Shown: positions 35,521 to 45,213 of the stretch, piece after piece
How positions within the stretch are numbered: the first letter of the stretch is position 1
Layout of the letters: each line of letters starts with the position of its first letter
Origin: Myxococcales bacterium
GTDB taxonomy: Bacteria; Myxococcota_A; Polyangia; Palsa-1104; JAEUJZ01
Assembly (NCBI GenBank): GCA_016794505.1
Contig: JAEUJZ010000016.1
Location: 157,185-221,184, forward strand
Reading direction: 5' to 3'
DNA length: 64,000 nt
Program-made: the position numbers and the translations under genes
Notes under the pieces: generated by a model
Database searches by the model: none
What the model was told of the DNA's origin: nothing
What the model saw: the letters and a program-made list of their open reading frames with translations, nothing else

Positions 35521-35867
35521 TCAGCCCGCCAGTCTGCTGACACGCCCGTCGGTTGTCAGCCGCCACGAGCAAGCGAAGCGCTGACCGCGAATGCGACTGG
35601 CCTCTCTCCCCGTGTCGGGATCACTGGTGGCGAGCCGTTCAATATATTGGGGAAATCGATTGAATCCGTTGAATTTTTGTAAATTTCAATAGAACTCGCA
35701 CTCGCTAAGCTGAGCTTCACGGCTCTGGGCACGATCGTTGTTCCCAGGCCAAGGTGCCAGGGACCTCCAGCCCCGCATTCGTATGCCAGGTCGGTGTTTT
35801 CTGTCTGCTGACTCTGGCTCGCCGGCTGCCCCCGCCTCGCCACCACCGATTTCGTTGGAGGCTCAAC
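35521..35867 (+). promoter_or_regulatory. Upstream region of the MscS gene
   Basis: No gene is seen. Around 35640-35700 the sequence turns AT-rich and includes the perfect palindrome CAATATATTG (35640-35649); the decamer TTCAATATAT at 35638 also occurs in the czcC/usp divergent gap (32459-32468, minus strand), which may mark a shared regulator site. Nearer the gene lies the sigma-54 site given separately. Confidence 0.4.
35815..35830 (+). promoter_or_regulatory. Sigma-54-type promoter of the MscS gene
   Basis: TGGCTCGccggCTGCC with GG-N10-GC spacing. Predicted start near 35841 leaves a 27-base leader that includes the GGAGG ribosome site of the gene. Confidence 0.45.
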
Positions 35868-36902
35868 ATGCTTGGAACCTATCTGAATTGGCACTGGCTG
35901 CTGGTCCCTCTCGCTCTCCTCACTCTGTGGTCGGTCAGTTATCTGCTAAGCCGCCTGTGTCAGCGTCTGCTGCTGCACCTGACTTCGCGAACCAAAAGTG
36001 CATGGGACGAGGAGTTGGTTGGCCGGCTGGGTACCCCGCTGTCCTGCGCGTGGATGTTGCTTCCGACCCACGCGGTCCTGTTGTGGCTGAAGCTGCCCAG
36101 CCCGATCCTTTCGACCGTGCATCGCATGTGGCGGGTCGGCCTGCTCTTCGTGCTGTTCTGGGCGCTCAGTCGCAGCATGGATGTGCTGTTGCAGGCGGTG
36201 TCTGACTCGGTGTGGCTGCGGTCTCACCCAGCCCTTCGGTCCTTCCTTCCGGTCGTGCGGCGTGTGGCCACGGTTGCTCTGTGGGGGCTGGCATTGGTCG
36301 CGCTTCTGTCGGAGCTTGGCTACCCCGTCGCCAGCTTGATCGCCGGCTTGGGCATCGGAGGCTTGGCAATCGCCCTGGCTGCGCAGAAGACTGTGGAGAA
36401 CTTATTCGGTGCGTTTTCGATCGCCGCGGATCAGCCGTTCGTCGAAGGCGACTTCGTAAAGGTCGAGGACTTCGTCGGCACCGTAGAATCGATCGGCCTG
36501 CGCTCGACGAAGATTCGCACGCTCGATCGAACCCTGATCACGCTGCCAAACGGCAGGCTGGCCGAGATGCGCCTGGAGTCCTATGCCGCTCGCGATCGTC
36601 TTCGGCTGGCATGCACGCTGGGATTGGTATACGCGACGACTGGTGATCAGATGCGAACCGTCCTGCTTGGCTGCGAGCAGGTGCTTCGCGAGCACCCCAA
36701 GATCTGGCCCGAGACGGTCGTTGTGCGCTTCAAAGAGCTCGGCGAGTCTTCGCTGAACATCGAAGTCATGGCTTGGTTCCAGACCGCAGACTGGGCCGAG
36801 TTTCAACTCATCCGCCAGGATGTGCTGCTGCAGTTCATGGATGTGGTCGCGCAAGCCGGAAGCGCGTTTGCGTTCCCGAGCCGTACCCTATACATCGCGT
36901 AG
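35868..36902 (+). CDS. MscS-family mechanosensitive channel
   Basis: Inner-membrane channel that opens under tension to release solutes on osmotic downshock. The 344-residue protein has about four N-terminal helices, then the Gly/Ala-rich pore helix IAGLGIGGLAIALAAQKTVE, followed by the beta domain (FVEGDFVKVEDFVGTVESIG, RSTKIRTLDRTLITLPN) and C-terminal alpha/beta domain. GGAGG lies six bases before the chosen ATG; the frame is open further upstream but without a ribosome site. Confidence 0.93.
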   Translation: MLGTYLNWHWLLVPLALLTLWSVSYLLSRLCQRLLLHLTSRTKSAWDEELVGRLGTPLSCAWMLLPTHAVLLWLKLPSPILSTVHRMWRVGLLFVLFWALSRSMDVLLQAVSDSVWLRSHPALRSFLPVVRRVATVALWGLALVALLSELGYPVASLIAGLGIGGLAIALAAQKTVENLFGAFSIAADQPFVEGDFVKVEDFVGTVESIGLRSTKIRTLDRTLITLPNGRLAEMRLESYAARDRLRLACTLGLVYATTGDQMRTVLLGCEQVLREHPKIWPETVVVRFKELGESSLNIEVMAWFQTADWAEFQLIRQDVLLQFMDVVAQAGSAFAFPSRTLYIA

Positions 36903-36939
36903 CCCGAGCGTTCCCGGCGACCGCTTCGACCAGAGAACC

Positions 36940-36955
36940 CGGCACGCATACCGCC
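36940..36955 (+). promoter_or_regulatory. Possible sigma-54-type promoter of the adenylate cyclase gene
   Basis: CGGCACGcataCCGCC: good -24 box and exact GG-N10-GC spacing but a poor -12 box. Predicted start near 36966, 45 bases before the ATG. Confidence 0.35.
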
Positions 36956-37010
36956 CTGCTTGTGTCATCGCGCGCTTGACATCCCCGTGACGCCGGGTGC
37001 TTGTGAAGTG

Positions 37011-38258
37011 ATGCCAGCTGTCGAATCAGGCCCGGCCTTTCTCTTCACCGGCGAGTTTGCGTCGAAGGACATGGAGCTGTCCTATCTTGCGGCCAGCGCC
37101 GAAGAACGGACGCGTCGCGCGCGGAGCATCGCTCTCGTTAGCTGCGCGGTGAGCCTTCTTTACATCGTCATCGACTGCGAGACCTTGCCAAGCCCGACCG
37201 GCTTCTTCTCTCTTGCGGCCCTGCGCATCCTCGCAGCCCTTGGTCTGGGTGGGCTTTGGCTGTACTTGCGTCGCCAGCGGTCACCTGTCGCTCTCAGCCG
37301 CGCAGTGTTTTTCGGCGTCTTCTACTTCAATGCCTGCTTCGTCATCATCTACGCGATCTACAACGCTTATGGACTTACGGACAGTGCCTTCGCTCGATGG
37401 ATCTGGGTCGCGGTGCTGATCATCGCGTCGTACGCGTACCTGCCGCTGCGTGTCACCCATGCTTTCATCTGCGCCATCTTCTTGGCTGTGGCTTGCTCGG
37501 CGCTTGATCTCTGGTCAGGCGCCTTTACCGTCCGGACGGTGGGCAGGGTCATCATGGCTCAGCTGGTGGTCAATTTCCTGGGCCTGTTGTTTGCGCGCAC
37601 CCTCAACCGATCGAGCAGGCGCGAGTACGCGCTCTTGCACTCGCTGTTTCCTAACGACATCGTGCGTCGCTTGAAGCAAGGGGCGCTGCAAGCGGAGCAC
37701 TTTGAAGAAGCGAGCGTCCTGTTTGCCGACATTGTCGGCTTTACCGAACTATCAGCGGCACTCGGTCCGGACCGGCTCGTTCACCTTCTGGACGAGCTGT
37801 TTCAGCAGTTCGACAGCCTGGTGGAATGCCACGGCGCCGAGAAGATCAAGACCATCGGCGACTGCTACATGGTTGCGGCGGGGGTGCCGATGCGACGCGC
37901 CGATCATGCGCAAGTCCTCGCTAGGCTTGCGCTTGCCCTGAACGATCTGGTCGAGCGTGAGACCTTCGCTGGCTACTCGATCAAACTACGGACCGGCATT
38001 CACTCGGGTCCGCTCTTCGCGGGTGTCATCGGGCGCAGCCGACAGCTCTATGACTTGTGGGGAGACACCGTGAATACGGCAAGCCGCATGGAGTCGCACG
38101 GCACGCCAGGTGAGGTGCAGCTATCCGAAGCGACCGCCAAGCTGCTCGATGAGAAATTTGTGCTCGAGGATCGCGGTGAGACCTTCGTTAAGGGCAAGGG
38201 GCTGATGCGTGTGTACCGTCTTCGCGGTCAGCGGAACGGAGCCTCCTCGCAACGCTAG
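37011..38258 (+). CDS. Membrane-bound class III adenylate cyclase
   Basis: Makes cAMP from ATP. A 415-residue protein with six predicted membrane segments (about 40-200) and a C-terminal catalytic domain. Catalytic marks: VLFADIVGFTELS (first metal Asp), EKIKTIGDCYMVAAG (purine-selecting Lys and second metal Asp), LYDLWGDTVNTASRMES (second selectivity Asp, transition-state Asn and Arg). Lys plus Asp in the base pocket points to ATP rather than GTP. The ATG at 37011 is preferred over an upstream TTG at 36960. It may signal ionic stress sensed by its membrane domain, but no ligand is evident. Confidence 0.9.
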   Translation: MPAVESGPAFLFTGEFASKDMELSYLAASAEERTRRARSIALVSCAVSLLYIVIDCETLPSPTGFFSLAALRILAALGLGGLWLYLRRQRSPVALSRAVFFGVFYFNACFVIIYAIYNAYGLTDSAFARWIWVAVLIIASYAYLPLRVTHAFICAIFLAVACSALDLWSGAFTVRTVGRVIMAQLVVNFLGLLFARTLNRSSRREYALLHSLFPNDIVRRLKQGALQAEHFEEASVLFADIVGFTELSAALGPDRLVHLLDELFQQFDSLVECHGAEKIKTIGDCYMVAAGVPMRRADHAQVLARLALALNDLVERETFAGYSIKLRTGIHSGPLFAGVIGRSRQLYDLWGDTVNTASRMESHGTPGEVQLSEATAKLLDEKFVLEDRGETFVKGKGLMRVYRLRGQRNGASSQR

Positions 38259-38427
38259 GCCGCGTTGCTGTGTGCGATGAGCAGGAAGGAACCGAGGCCC
38301 TTGACCGCAGAGCACGATGAGCGATGGAGAGAGACATCGCCGCGAAGGTCTTGGGCTGGAGCATGGGAATGTATTGGAGCGGGCGGGGCACTTCGTCACA
38401 GGTTGGCAAAATGCCACAACGAACCTG

Positions 38428-40347
38428 TCACTTCGTCGATGATTCAATGGCCCGTGCAATGGTTGGCTCTTGCGATGCGCTTTGAATCGCTCGCCAGGCA
38501 AGCCACGCGGAAGCCGCGCTGAGCAACGCCAAGCCGAACAGCCACGCCGGTCGGTAGGGCAGCCACGTTGGGGCAGGTGCCTGCACCAGCAGGCTGCCCA
38601 GCAGGGTCAGCAGCGCAAACACGCACAAGCTGCCATGCACCGTCGCCCAGACTCCGCGCACGAGATCCTTCGAGGCGGTATGTGGGGACTCGCCGAGCGA
38701 GCGCGCAACCGGGCCCCAGAAGCCTGGCGGTCGCACGCGCAGATAGAACGCTTGTAGCTCCGGCGAAATCTCGGGCGGCCAGCGCAGTGCCACGGCAATC
38801 GCAGCAAAGGCGGTAAGGAGCGTCATGATCAGCATTCGCATCGGATCGCTGGGCACGCGCCAGAGCAGGAGCGGCGCAGCCACAAGCGACGCTGCGATGG
38901 CGGCTAGCTCCGACGCTGCGCTCATGCGCCACCACAGCCAACGGAGCAGCAGAGGCACGCCCATGCCAGCGCCCAATAGCAGGCTTGCCGACCAGGCAGA
39001 CTGAATCGACTTGAGCTGACTCAGCACGATCAGCGAGAGAGCAAGAATGAGAAGATTGCTGCCGCGAGCAACCCAGACCAAGGCGCGCTCTGACGGAGCG
39101 TGCTTGCGCCACAACTCGCAGTACAGGCGCTTGTACAGGTCGTTGGCGAAGTAGGAAGCGCCCCAGTTGAGGTGCGTGTCGAGCGTCGAGGCCAGCGCCG
39201 CCAGCATGCCGGTGAGCAGGAGGCCGCGGGCTCCGCTAGGAAGAAAGCGGACGATGCCTTCGACGTATGTGGCTTCGCGCTGCGCGGTGAGCGAGGTCAC
39301 ATCCCCACTGGTCATCGGCAACAGAACCAGCAGCCCGAGCCCGATGGGCAGCCACAGAAGAGAGCGCAGCAGGACCTGCGTGGCGACGAAGAGCAACGCG
39401 GCGCTACGCGCATCGCGGTCGCTCTTGCAGGCCATGGTGCGCTGCGCCAGGTAGCCGGTGCCATCGCTGTTCATCTGTGCGAACCACTGGATGGCGAGCA
39501 TGCCCAGCACGGCCAGCGATGCGTCGGCTGCTCCGTCGGGAGTGAAGGCCAGAAGCTGCGCGGCCCGCGGGGCACCATAGAGCGCATCAAGCTGCTGTCG
39601 CAGCGCCCCGAGTCCGCCCACTTGCCACACCACTGCGATGGCGTAGATCGCAGTGCCAAGCAGCGCCACCGCAAGCTGCACGACATCGGTATCGACCACG
39701 GCGCGCAGACCTCCGGTGGTTGAATACAGCGTCGTTACCGCGACGATCGAGAACAGCGAGATCAGGTTGTTGGCGCTATGTGTGGCCCAGGCTGCACTGT
39801 CGCTGTTCAGGGTCAGCGACAGCCCCAGCCAGCGCACCAGCGTGACGACAGGATCGAACAGCCACGCGGGCAGCCAGGCATTCCAAAGCAGGAACGGCTC
39901 GGCGATGCGCGTCGCGGCAAACAGCACCATGGCCATCACCGTGCAGTTGAAGACCACACCGAAATAGACCGCCTTCAGCCCTCGCAAGACCGTAGCGGTT
40001 CGTCCGCCGTAGCGAAGCTCCGCAAGCTCGGCGTCGGTAAGGACTCCCGCACGCCGCCACACGCGCCCGAGCAAAAGGCCCATGAGCAAGAAGGCGACGG
40101 CGTAGATCCACAAGCGCCACAGCGAAAAGATGCCGGCGGTGGCGATGAGACCTGTGACCAGAAGCGGCGTATCGGCGGCGAACTGCGTGGCCGCCATGCT
40201 GAGCCCGGCCTTCCAGCCGGGTAGCGTGCGACCCGCGAGAAAATACTCTTCTAGGTTCTGTGCAGCGACGGCGCGTGCGCGCAGCCCGCTCCAGAGCGAG
40301 TAAGCGAGGAAGGCGACGAAGAGGAGTAGATCGATGCTCGTCAGCAT
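38428..40347 (-). CDS. Sodium:solute symporter (SSS family)
   Basis: A 639-residue membrane protein with about 13-15 helices. Core SSS features: NLEEYFLAGRTLPGWKAGLS near the start, ATQFAADTPLLVTGL, a TLYSTTGGLRAVVDTDVVQL motif in mid-protein, and GMLAALASTLDTHLNWGASY, the Na2-site helix. Substrate unknown; compatible solutes such as proline are plausible given the context. Start at 40347 has AAAGGG upstream and lies 10 bases after the GH15 stop, so the two are one operon. Confidence 0.9.
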   Translation of the reverse strand: MLTSIDLLLFVAFLAYSLWSGLRARAVAAQNLEEYFLAGRTLPGWKAGLSMAATQFAADTPLLVTGLIATAGIFSLWRLWIYAVAFLLMGLLLGRVWRRAGVLTDAELAELRYGGRTATVLRGLKAVYFGVVFNCTVMAMVLFAATRIAEPFLLWNAWLPAWLFDPVVTLVRWLGLSLTLNSDSAAWATHSANNLISLFSIVAVTTLYSTTGGLRAVVDTDVVQLAVALLGTAIYAIAVVWQVGGLGALRQQLDALYGAPRAAQLLAFTPDGAADASLAVLGMLAIQWFAQMNSDGTGYLAQRTMACKSDRDARSAALLFVATQVLLRSLLWLPIGLGLLVLLPMTSGDVTSLTAQREATYVEGIVRFLPSGARGLLLTGMLAALASTLDTHLNWGASYFANDLYKRLYCELWRKHAPSERALVWVARGSNLLILALSLIVLSQLKSIQSAWSASLLLGAGMGVPLLLRWLWWRMSAASELAAIAASLVAAPLLLWRVPSDPMRMLIMTLLTAFAAIAVALRWPPEISPELQAFYLRVRPPGFWGPVARSLGESPHTASKDLVRGVWATVHGSLCVFALLTLLGSLLVQAPAPTWLPYRPAWLFGLALLSAASAWLAWRAIQSASQEPTIARAIESSTK

Positions 40348-40357
40348 GTGCGCCCTT

Positions 40358-42130
40358 TCACAAGAGGTCGGCCCAGCGCGGCGACGCCGCGAAAGCGGCA
40401 TGGATCAGCCCGACGTGCGAGTAGGCTTGGGGGAAGTTGCCCCACAGCCGGCCGCTCTGTGGATCGATGTCTTCTGACAGCAGGCCAAGCGGCGAGAGCG
40501 CACGCAGCGCGCCGTTCATGATCTGCTGTGCCTCTTCGACTTCACCGCAGAGAGCCAGTGCCTCGATCAGCCAGAAGGTGCAGATTAGAAATGCGTTGCT
40601 GGGTACCCCAAACCCATCGTCCGCCGCATAGCGACGCAGCCAGCCGCCCTTTCCCGCAGACAAGCCGCGCTGGATGGCGTGCACGGTGCTGATGATGCGC
40701 GGATCGCTAGACGGCAGCAGCCGTAGTGTGACCGCTTGCAGCAGCGATGCGTCGAGATCGCTGCCGTCGTAGCTGGCGACGAAGCTGCCAATCTGTGGCT
40801 GATAGCCACGCGCGACGATCTGCTGGCCGATCCGATTGGCGGCGCTGCGAAACTCGGCCTCATGCTGCGCGGCATGACGGGCGCAGACCTTGGCGACGCG
40901 GTCGCAGGCCGCCCAGCACATCAGGCTAGAGAAGGTCTGGGGTCGCCAGTCGGCGCGGTATTCCCAGATTCCGGCGTCGGGGGTTCCGGCGACGGCTGCG
41001 GCTTTGCGCGCAAGGCCGAGCAGCATGCGCAGCGTGACCTCGGATCGCTCGGACGCGAAGCGCTCATCAAGAAAGATGGGCGTCAGCGCCAAGACCATCT
41101 CGCCAAAGACGTCGTGCTGACGATGGCTGGCGGCGGCATTGCCAACACGTACAGGGCCGTGGCCTTCATAGCCGGGGAAGGTGGACACGATGCGCTCATC
41201 GAGTCGACTGCGACCGTCGATCCCGTACAGCGGTGCAAGGTCAAGGTCAGCATGCTGTGTCGCGACGCTGAGCAGGAACTGAATGAACTGCTCGCGCTCT
41301 TCAAAGTGCCCAAGCAGCCGGAAGGCGCTGATGGCGTAGTACGCGTCGCGCAGCCAGCAGTACCGATAGTCCCAGGTGCGTCCGCTGTCCGGGGCCTCGG
41401 GCAGCGACGTGGTCATTGCCGCAACGATGGCGCCGGTGTCTTCAAAGCAATGCAGCTTCAGCGCCAGCGCTGAGCGGATCACTTCCTTCTGCCACAAGGG
41501 TGGGATCGAGCAGTGCTTCACCCAGCCGTGCCAGTAGGCAACGGTCGCGCTCAGAAAGCGCTCGCACAGTGGCGGCAGCGGCTCCTCGACGGGATCGCCC
41601 CAGCTCAAGATCAGGTGCTTGCGCTCGGTCAGCGCGAACGGCTGCTCGTTCACATACGACAGCGCAATGTCGGTGGTCATGCGAAGCTGGGCGGCATAGC
41701 CGTGGTAGCGAATGTGATGCGATCCATACGATGCGCTGGGCTGTTCCTTGGACCAGCCCAGGCGCGGCTGACACGAAACACGGATGCGCGGCGTGCCTGC
41801 GATCGGCTCGACGATGCGGCACAGCTTGGTCGGGCGAAAGAAGCGCTCGTACAAGACGAAGCGCGGCGCGAAGTCCAAGACGCGAAAGCTTCCGCTCGCG
41901 GTGTCGAAGCGCGTCTCTAGGACGTTGGTGTTGTCGAGATAGCGCTGCGTTCCAGCGCAGCCATCCTCGGGCCCGACCCGGAAAAAATTCCCGGAGTCGG
42001 CATCGAGCAGGGACGAAAACACCGGCTCTGCGTCAAAGCGCGGCATACAGCACCACACAATGGCGCCTGTGTTTTCGACCAGCGCCGAGATCTGGCAGTT
42101 CCCAATGAGACCGAGGCTCTCTAGCCGCAT
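40358..42130 (-). CDS. Glycoside hydrolase family 15 protein, probable trehalase
   Basis: A 590-residue cytoplasmic GH15 enzyme (glucoamylase/trehalase family). An N-terminal beta domain starts MRLESLGLIGNCQISALVEN, typical of bacterial GH15 proteins, and the (alpha/alpha)6 barrel has RTWDYRYCWLRDAYYAISAF with the acid catalyst region, and NFPQAYSHVGLIHAA at the end. Mycobacterial and archaeal relatives hydrolyse trehalose. The divergent neighbours make trehalose, which favours trehalase over glucoamylase. GGAGG five bases before the ATG at 42130 sets the start. Confidence 0.87.
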   Translation of the reverse strand: MRLESLGLIGNCQISALVENTGAIVWCCMPRFDAEPVFSSLLDADSGNFFRVGPEDGCAGTQRYLDNTNVLETRFDTASGSFRVLDFAPRFVLYERFFRPTKLCRIVEPIAGTPRIRVSCQPRLGWSKEQPSASYGSHHIRYHGYAAQLRMTTDIALSYVNEQPFALTERKHLILSWGDPVEEPLPPLCERFLSATVAYWHGWVKHCSIPPLWQKEVIRSALALKLHCFEDTGAIVAAMTTSLPEAPDSGRTWDYRYCWLRDAYYAISAFRLLGHFEEREQFIQFLLSVATQHADLDLAPLYGIDGRSRLDERIVSTFPGYEGHGPVRVGNAAASHRQHDVFGEMVLALTPIFLDERFASERSEVTLRMLLGLARKAAAVAGTPDAGIWEYRADWRPQTFSSLMCWAACDRVAKVCARHAAQHEAEFRSAANRIGQQIVARGYQPQIGSFVASYDGSDLDASLLQAVTLRLLPSSDPRIISTVHAIQRGLSAGKGGWLRRYAADDGFGVPSNAFLICTFWLIEALALCGEVEEAQQIMNGALRALSPLGLLSEDIDPQSGRLWGNFPQAYSHVGLIHAAFAASPRWADLL

Positions 42131-42164
42131 CGCATCCTCCGAACAGGTCGCGCAAGAGCGCGGC

Positions 42165-42180
42165 TGGCATGGTTGCTGCT
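42165..42180 (+). promoter_or_regulatory. Sigma-54-type promoter of otsA
   Basis: TGGCATGgttgCTGCT, exact GG-N10-GC spacing. The predicted start near 42191 lies only three bases before the ATG at 42194, so either the message is leaderless or translation begins at a GTG (42218) preceded by TGGAAG. Confidence 0.45.
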
Positions 42181-42190
42181 GTGCAAGCCA

Positions 42191-42206
42191 TGCATGCGGC
42201 GTACCT
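42191..42206 (-). promoter_or_regulatory. Weak sigma-54-like site toward the GH15 gene
   Basis: AGGTACGccgcATGCA on the minus strand with GG-N10-GC spacing; both boxes have mismatches. Predicted start near 42180, 50 bases before the GH15 ATG. It faces the otsA promoter, so the two could interfere. Confidence 0.25.
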
Positions 42207-44467
42207 GGAAGTTTCTTGTGGGCTTGCTCGTGGGGCTCGCGGCGCTGACTGGGACCGCGGATCAGCTGATGCAGCGCACGCTGCGTCGCTGGTTCGAGCG
42301 CGATCTGCAGCTTCGCAGCGATCTCGTGCTGCATGGCATGGAGCGTGCTCTGTCGACGGCGCTGCAGCTACGAGACTCGCAGCGAGTCGCCGACCTATTG
42401 ATCGACATCACGCGCGACGATCGCATCATGGCGGCCGCACTATGCAGTCGCGATGGGCAGATCGCGGTGGCAACGCCTGAGCTACCCGCCGAGCTTCACT
42501 GCCCCGCGGTTCTGGAGCGTATCCGGCAGGCTGCGGCTCTGCCTTTGCGTGATGCCATAAGCCTGCATACCGGACGCGTTCATCTGACGCTCTTGCCCTT
42601 TGCTGAAGCGACGCAGCAGCCGACCGTGATTGCGCTGGTCCACGATCTCAGCTTTGTCGATCGTCGAGAATCGGCCGGGCGCGCGTTTCTGCTGGTGGCC
42701 TTCTTTGTCTTGGGGGCCGCGGCTTCGATCTTGGCCCTGCTCTTGTCGCGGGGGCTGTGGCGAAGCTGGACCGATACCCTGCGTCGACAGTTGCGAAGCG
42801 ACGTCAGTGAAGAGGAGTTCCAACCCCTTGTCTCTGAAGTACGAGCGCTGGTGGGTGAGCTATCACGCGTGCGCGATCACGATCGTCAGGAGGGCCGCTG
42901 GAGCCCCGCCCGTCTGCGGGACGTCCTAAGGAGCTATGTGCAGGGCGAGCAGGTGCTGCTGTTGGCCAATCGTGAACCTTATATTCACACTCGCGATGCG
43001 AGCGGTCAGATCACGGTTCTGCATCCCGCCAGCGGCTTGGTGACCGCGGTCGAGCCGGTCATGCGCGCCTGCTCTGGCGTCTGGATCGCACATGGTAGCG
43101 GCAGCGCTGATCGCGAGACCGCCGACGCTGACGGCCGGCTGCGCGTGCCTCCCGGCAGCAAGGAAGAGGACCGCTACTGGCTGCGCCGGGTCTGGCTAAC
43201 CGAAGACGAAGAGCGCGGCTACTACTATGGCTTTGCCAATGAGGGACTGTGGGCGCTCTGCCATCTGGCGCATGCCCGCCCCGAGTTTCGCGGTCATGAC
43301 TTCGAGCAGTATCGCCACGTGAACCAGCGCTTTGCCGATGCGGTCTGCGCCGAGGCCCAGACCGAAGATCCGATCGTGCTGGTGCAGGACTATCACTTCG
43401 CGCTTGCCCCCGCGCTGATCCGACAGCGTCTGCCCAAGGCGATGATCATCACCTTCTGGCACATCCCGTGGCCCAGTGCCGAGCGCTTCGGCATCTGCCC
43501 ATGGCATCGCGAGCTCTTGGCCGGTCTTCTGGGCAGCAGCATCGTGGGCTTTCATACGCAGGCCCACTGCAACAACTTCTTAGAAGCCGTCGATCGCTTC
43601 TTGGAATCGCGCATCGATCACAGTCACAACGCCGTCGTGCGCCGAGGTCACACGACGCTGGTGCGACCGTATCCAATTTCAATCGCCTGGCCGAACCCGT
43701 GGGCAGAACAAGCGCCATCGGTGTCAGCCTGTCGTGAGTCAGTGCGAAAGGAGCTCGGGCTTTCGTCTGATGCGCTGATCGGCTTGGGCATCGATCGCAT
43801 CGACTACACCAAGGGAATCGAAGAGCGCTTGCTGGCGGCTGAGGCCCTGCTGGAGCAACACCCCGAGCTGCGCGGACGCTTTGTCTTTGTTCAGCTTGGG
43901 GCACCAAGCCGTACCGTGATCCCGCGCTATCGCGCACTGAACGAGAGCCTGGAAGCGCTCGCCGCGCGCATCAACGAGCGCTTCGGCACGGACCGCTACA
44001 AGCCGATTGTGTTTTCCCGCGCTCACCACGAGCCACCGACGGTGTTTCGCTACTATCGCGCCGCGGAGTTTTGCTACGTCAGCAGCCTGCATGACGGCAT
44101 GAACTTGGTAGCCAAAGAGTTCATCGCGGCGCGGGATGACGAGCAGAGCGTGCTGTTGCTAAGCCAGTTCGCAGGCGCTGCGCACGAGCTGACCGAAGCG
44201 CTGATCGTCAATCCGTACGACATCGGTCAAGCGAGCGCAGCGATGCATGCCGCACTGACGATGACCGCGGCTGCACAGCGCGACCGCATGCGCGCACTAC
44301 GCAGCTTGGTGGCAGAGTTCAACGTCTACCGCTGGGCAGGGCGAATGCTGCTCGACGCTGCGCGCCTTCGCGAGCGTGAGCGCCTGAAACACCGACTGCG
44401 CGAGACATCAACCTCGGCCTCGGCCCCCGATCTACCGGCGTGGGCTCGCTTTGGCGTGCCGCTATGA
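42194..44467 (+). CDS. otsA: Membrane-anchored trehalose-6-phosphate synthase with sensor-like N-terminus
   Basis: Joins UDP-glucose and glucose-6-phosphate to trehalose-6-phosphate (GT20). The last about 490 residues are a full synthase: [64 protein letters not shown] (Arg and Lys of the donor site) and [14 protein letters not shown]. The first about 250 residues are unlike OtsA: a membrane helix ([15 protein letters not shown]), a periplasmic-type domain of about 140 residues, a second helix ([20 protein letters not shown]) and a HAMP-like linker. This is the layout of a sensor, so activity may be gated by an external signal. The start is uncertain (ATG 42194 or GTG 42218). It overlaps otsB by ATGA. 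Confidence 0.92.
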   Translation: MRRTWKFLVGLLVGLAALTGTADQLMQRTLRRWFERDLQLRSDLVLHGMERALSTALQLRDSQRVADLLIDITRDDRIMAAALCSRDGQIAVATPELPAELHCPAVLERIRQAAALPLRDAISLHTGRVHLTLLPFAEATQQPTVIALVHDLSFVDRRESAGRAFLLVAFFVLGAAASILALLLSRGLWRSWTDTLRRQLRSDVSEEEFQPLVSEVRALVGELSRVRDHDRQEGRWSPARLRDVLRSYVQGEQVLLLANREPYIHTRDASGQITVLHPASGLVTAVEPVMRACSGVWIAHGSGSADRETADADGRLRVPPGSKEEDRYWLRRVWLTEDEERGYYYGFANEGLWALCHLAHARPEFRGHDFEQYRHVNQRFADAVCAEAQTEDPIVLVQDYHFALAPALIRQRLPKAMIITFWHIPWPSAERFGICPWHRELLAGLLGSSIVGFHTQAHCNNFLEAVDRFLESRIDHSHNAVVRRGHTTLVRPYPISIAWPNPWAEQAPSVSACRESVRKELGLSSDALIGLGIDRIDYTKGIEERLLAAEALLEQHPELRGRFVFVQLGAPSRTVIPRYRALNESLEALAARINERFGTDRYKPIVFSRAHHEPPTVFRYYRAAEFCYVSSLHDGMNLVAKEFIAARDDEQSVLLLSQFAGAAHELTEALIVNPYDIGQASAAMHAALTMTAAAQRDRMRALRSLVAEFNVYRWAGRMLLDAARLRERERLKHRLRETSTSASAPDLPAWARFGVPL

Positions 44468-45198
44468 ACTGGGCGCTGGGCCCAGCGGGCACGGCCATGA
44501 TCGGCGCATGGCTGCATCACCGTCCTGTGTTGGCGTTTGACTTCGACGGCACCCTGGCACCGATTGTCGCAGAGCCAGCGGCTGCCGCGATGGCCGACAC
44601 AACCTCTGCGCTGCTACGAAGGCTCGCGCTGCGACAGCCTTGCGTGGTGATCTCGGGGCGCTCGCGCGTCGACGTCGGGCTGCGCTTGGCTGGCATTCCG
44701 GTGTCGGAAGTGATCGGCAACCATGGCAGTGAGCCGTGGCTTGATCCCGAGCCGCTGCGACGCTGGACCGGTCAGGCGATCCTCTTTCTGCGGACGCACC
44801 TGGCCCGTCTGGCGGGCGTAGAGCTTGAGGACAAAGGGATCTCGCTTTCTGTTCACTATCGGCGAGCCTTCGCGCGGGCGGCCGTGATAACAGCCGTGCA
44901 GCAGGCCGCTCGCTGCCTTTCTGCTGGAGCACTCATCCGCGGCAAGTACGTCATCAACCTGCTGCCCCCGACCGCGCTGGACAAAGGACAGGCGCTGCTG
45001 CGGATGATGGGACAGCTAGCACAGACGCACGCCATCTATGTCGGCGACGATGCGACGGATGAGCACGCGTTTACCCTAGGGCGCAGGCACGGCATTTTGG
45101 GAATCCGCGTAGGCCATCGACGGGGCTCACAAGCCGCTCTGTATCTGAAGCAGCAGAGCGAGATCGATCGCTTGCTCACCTTGCTCGGGAATGGGTAA
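44464..45198 (+). CDS. otsB: Trehalose-6-phosphate phosphatase
   Basis: HAD-family phosphatase (244 residues) releasing free trehalose. Motif I FDFDGTLAP near 30, motif II SGRSRVDV, and the metal-binding GDDATDEHAF near 200 are intact, as is GNHGSE in the cap region. The ATG overlaps the synthase stop (ATGA), giving coupled synthesis. With the divergent GH15 gene the cell can make and degrade trehalose as an osmolyte. Confidence 0.95.
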   Translation: MNWALGPAGTAMIGAWLHHRPVLAFDFDGTLAPIVAEPAAAAMADTTSALLRRLALRQPCVVISGRSRVDVGLRLAGIPVSEVIGNHGSEPWLDPEPLRRWTGQAILFLRTHLARLAGVELEDKGISLSVHYRRAFARAAVITAVQQAARCLSAGALIRGKYVINLLPPTALDKGQALLRMMGQLAQTHAIYVGDDATDEHAFTLGRRHGILGIRVGHRRGSQAALYLKQQSEIDRLLTLLGNG

Positions 45199-45213
45199 AC
45201 GACTCGCGCCGCG

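Noticed and set aside
35727..35742. GGGCACGatcgTTGTT as a second sigma-54 site before mscS
   Set aside because: The invariant GC of the -12 box is absent (GT instead), and a better-spaced site lies nearer the gene.
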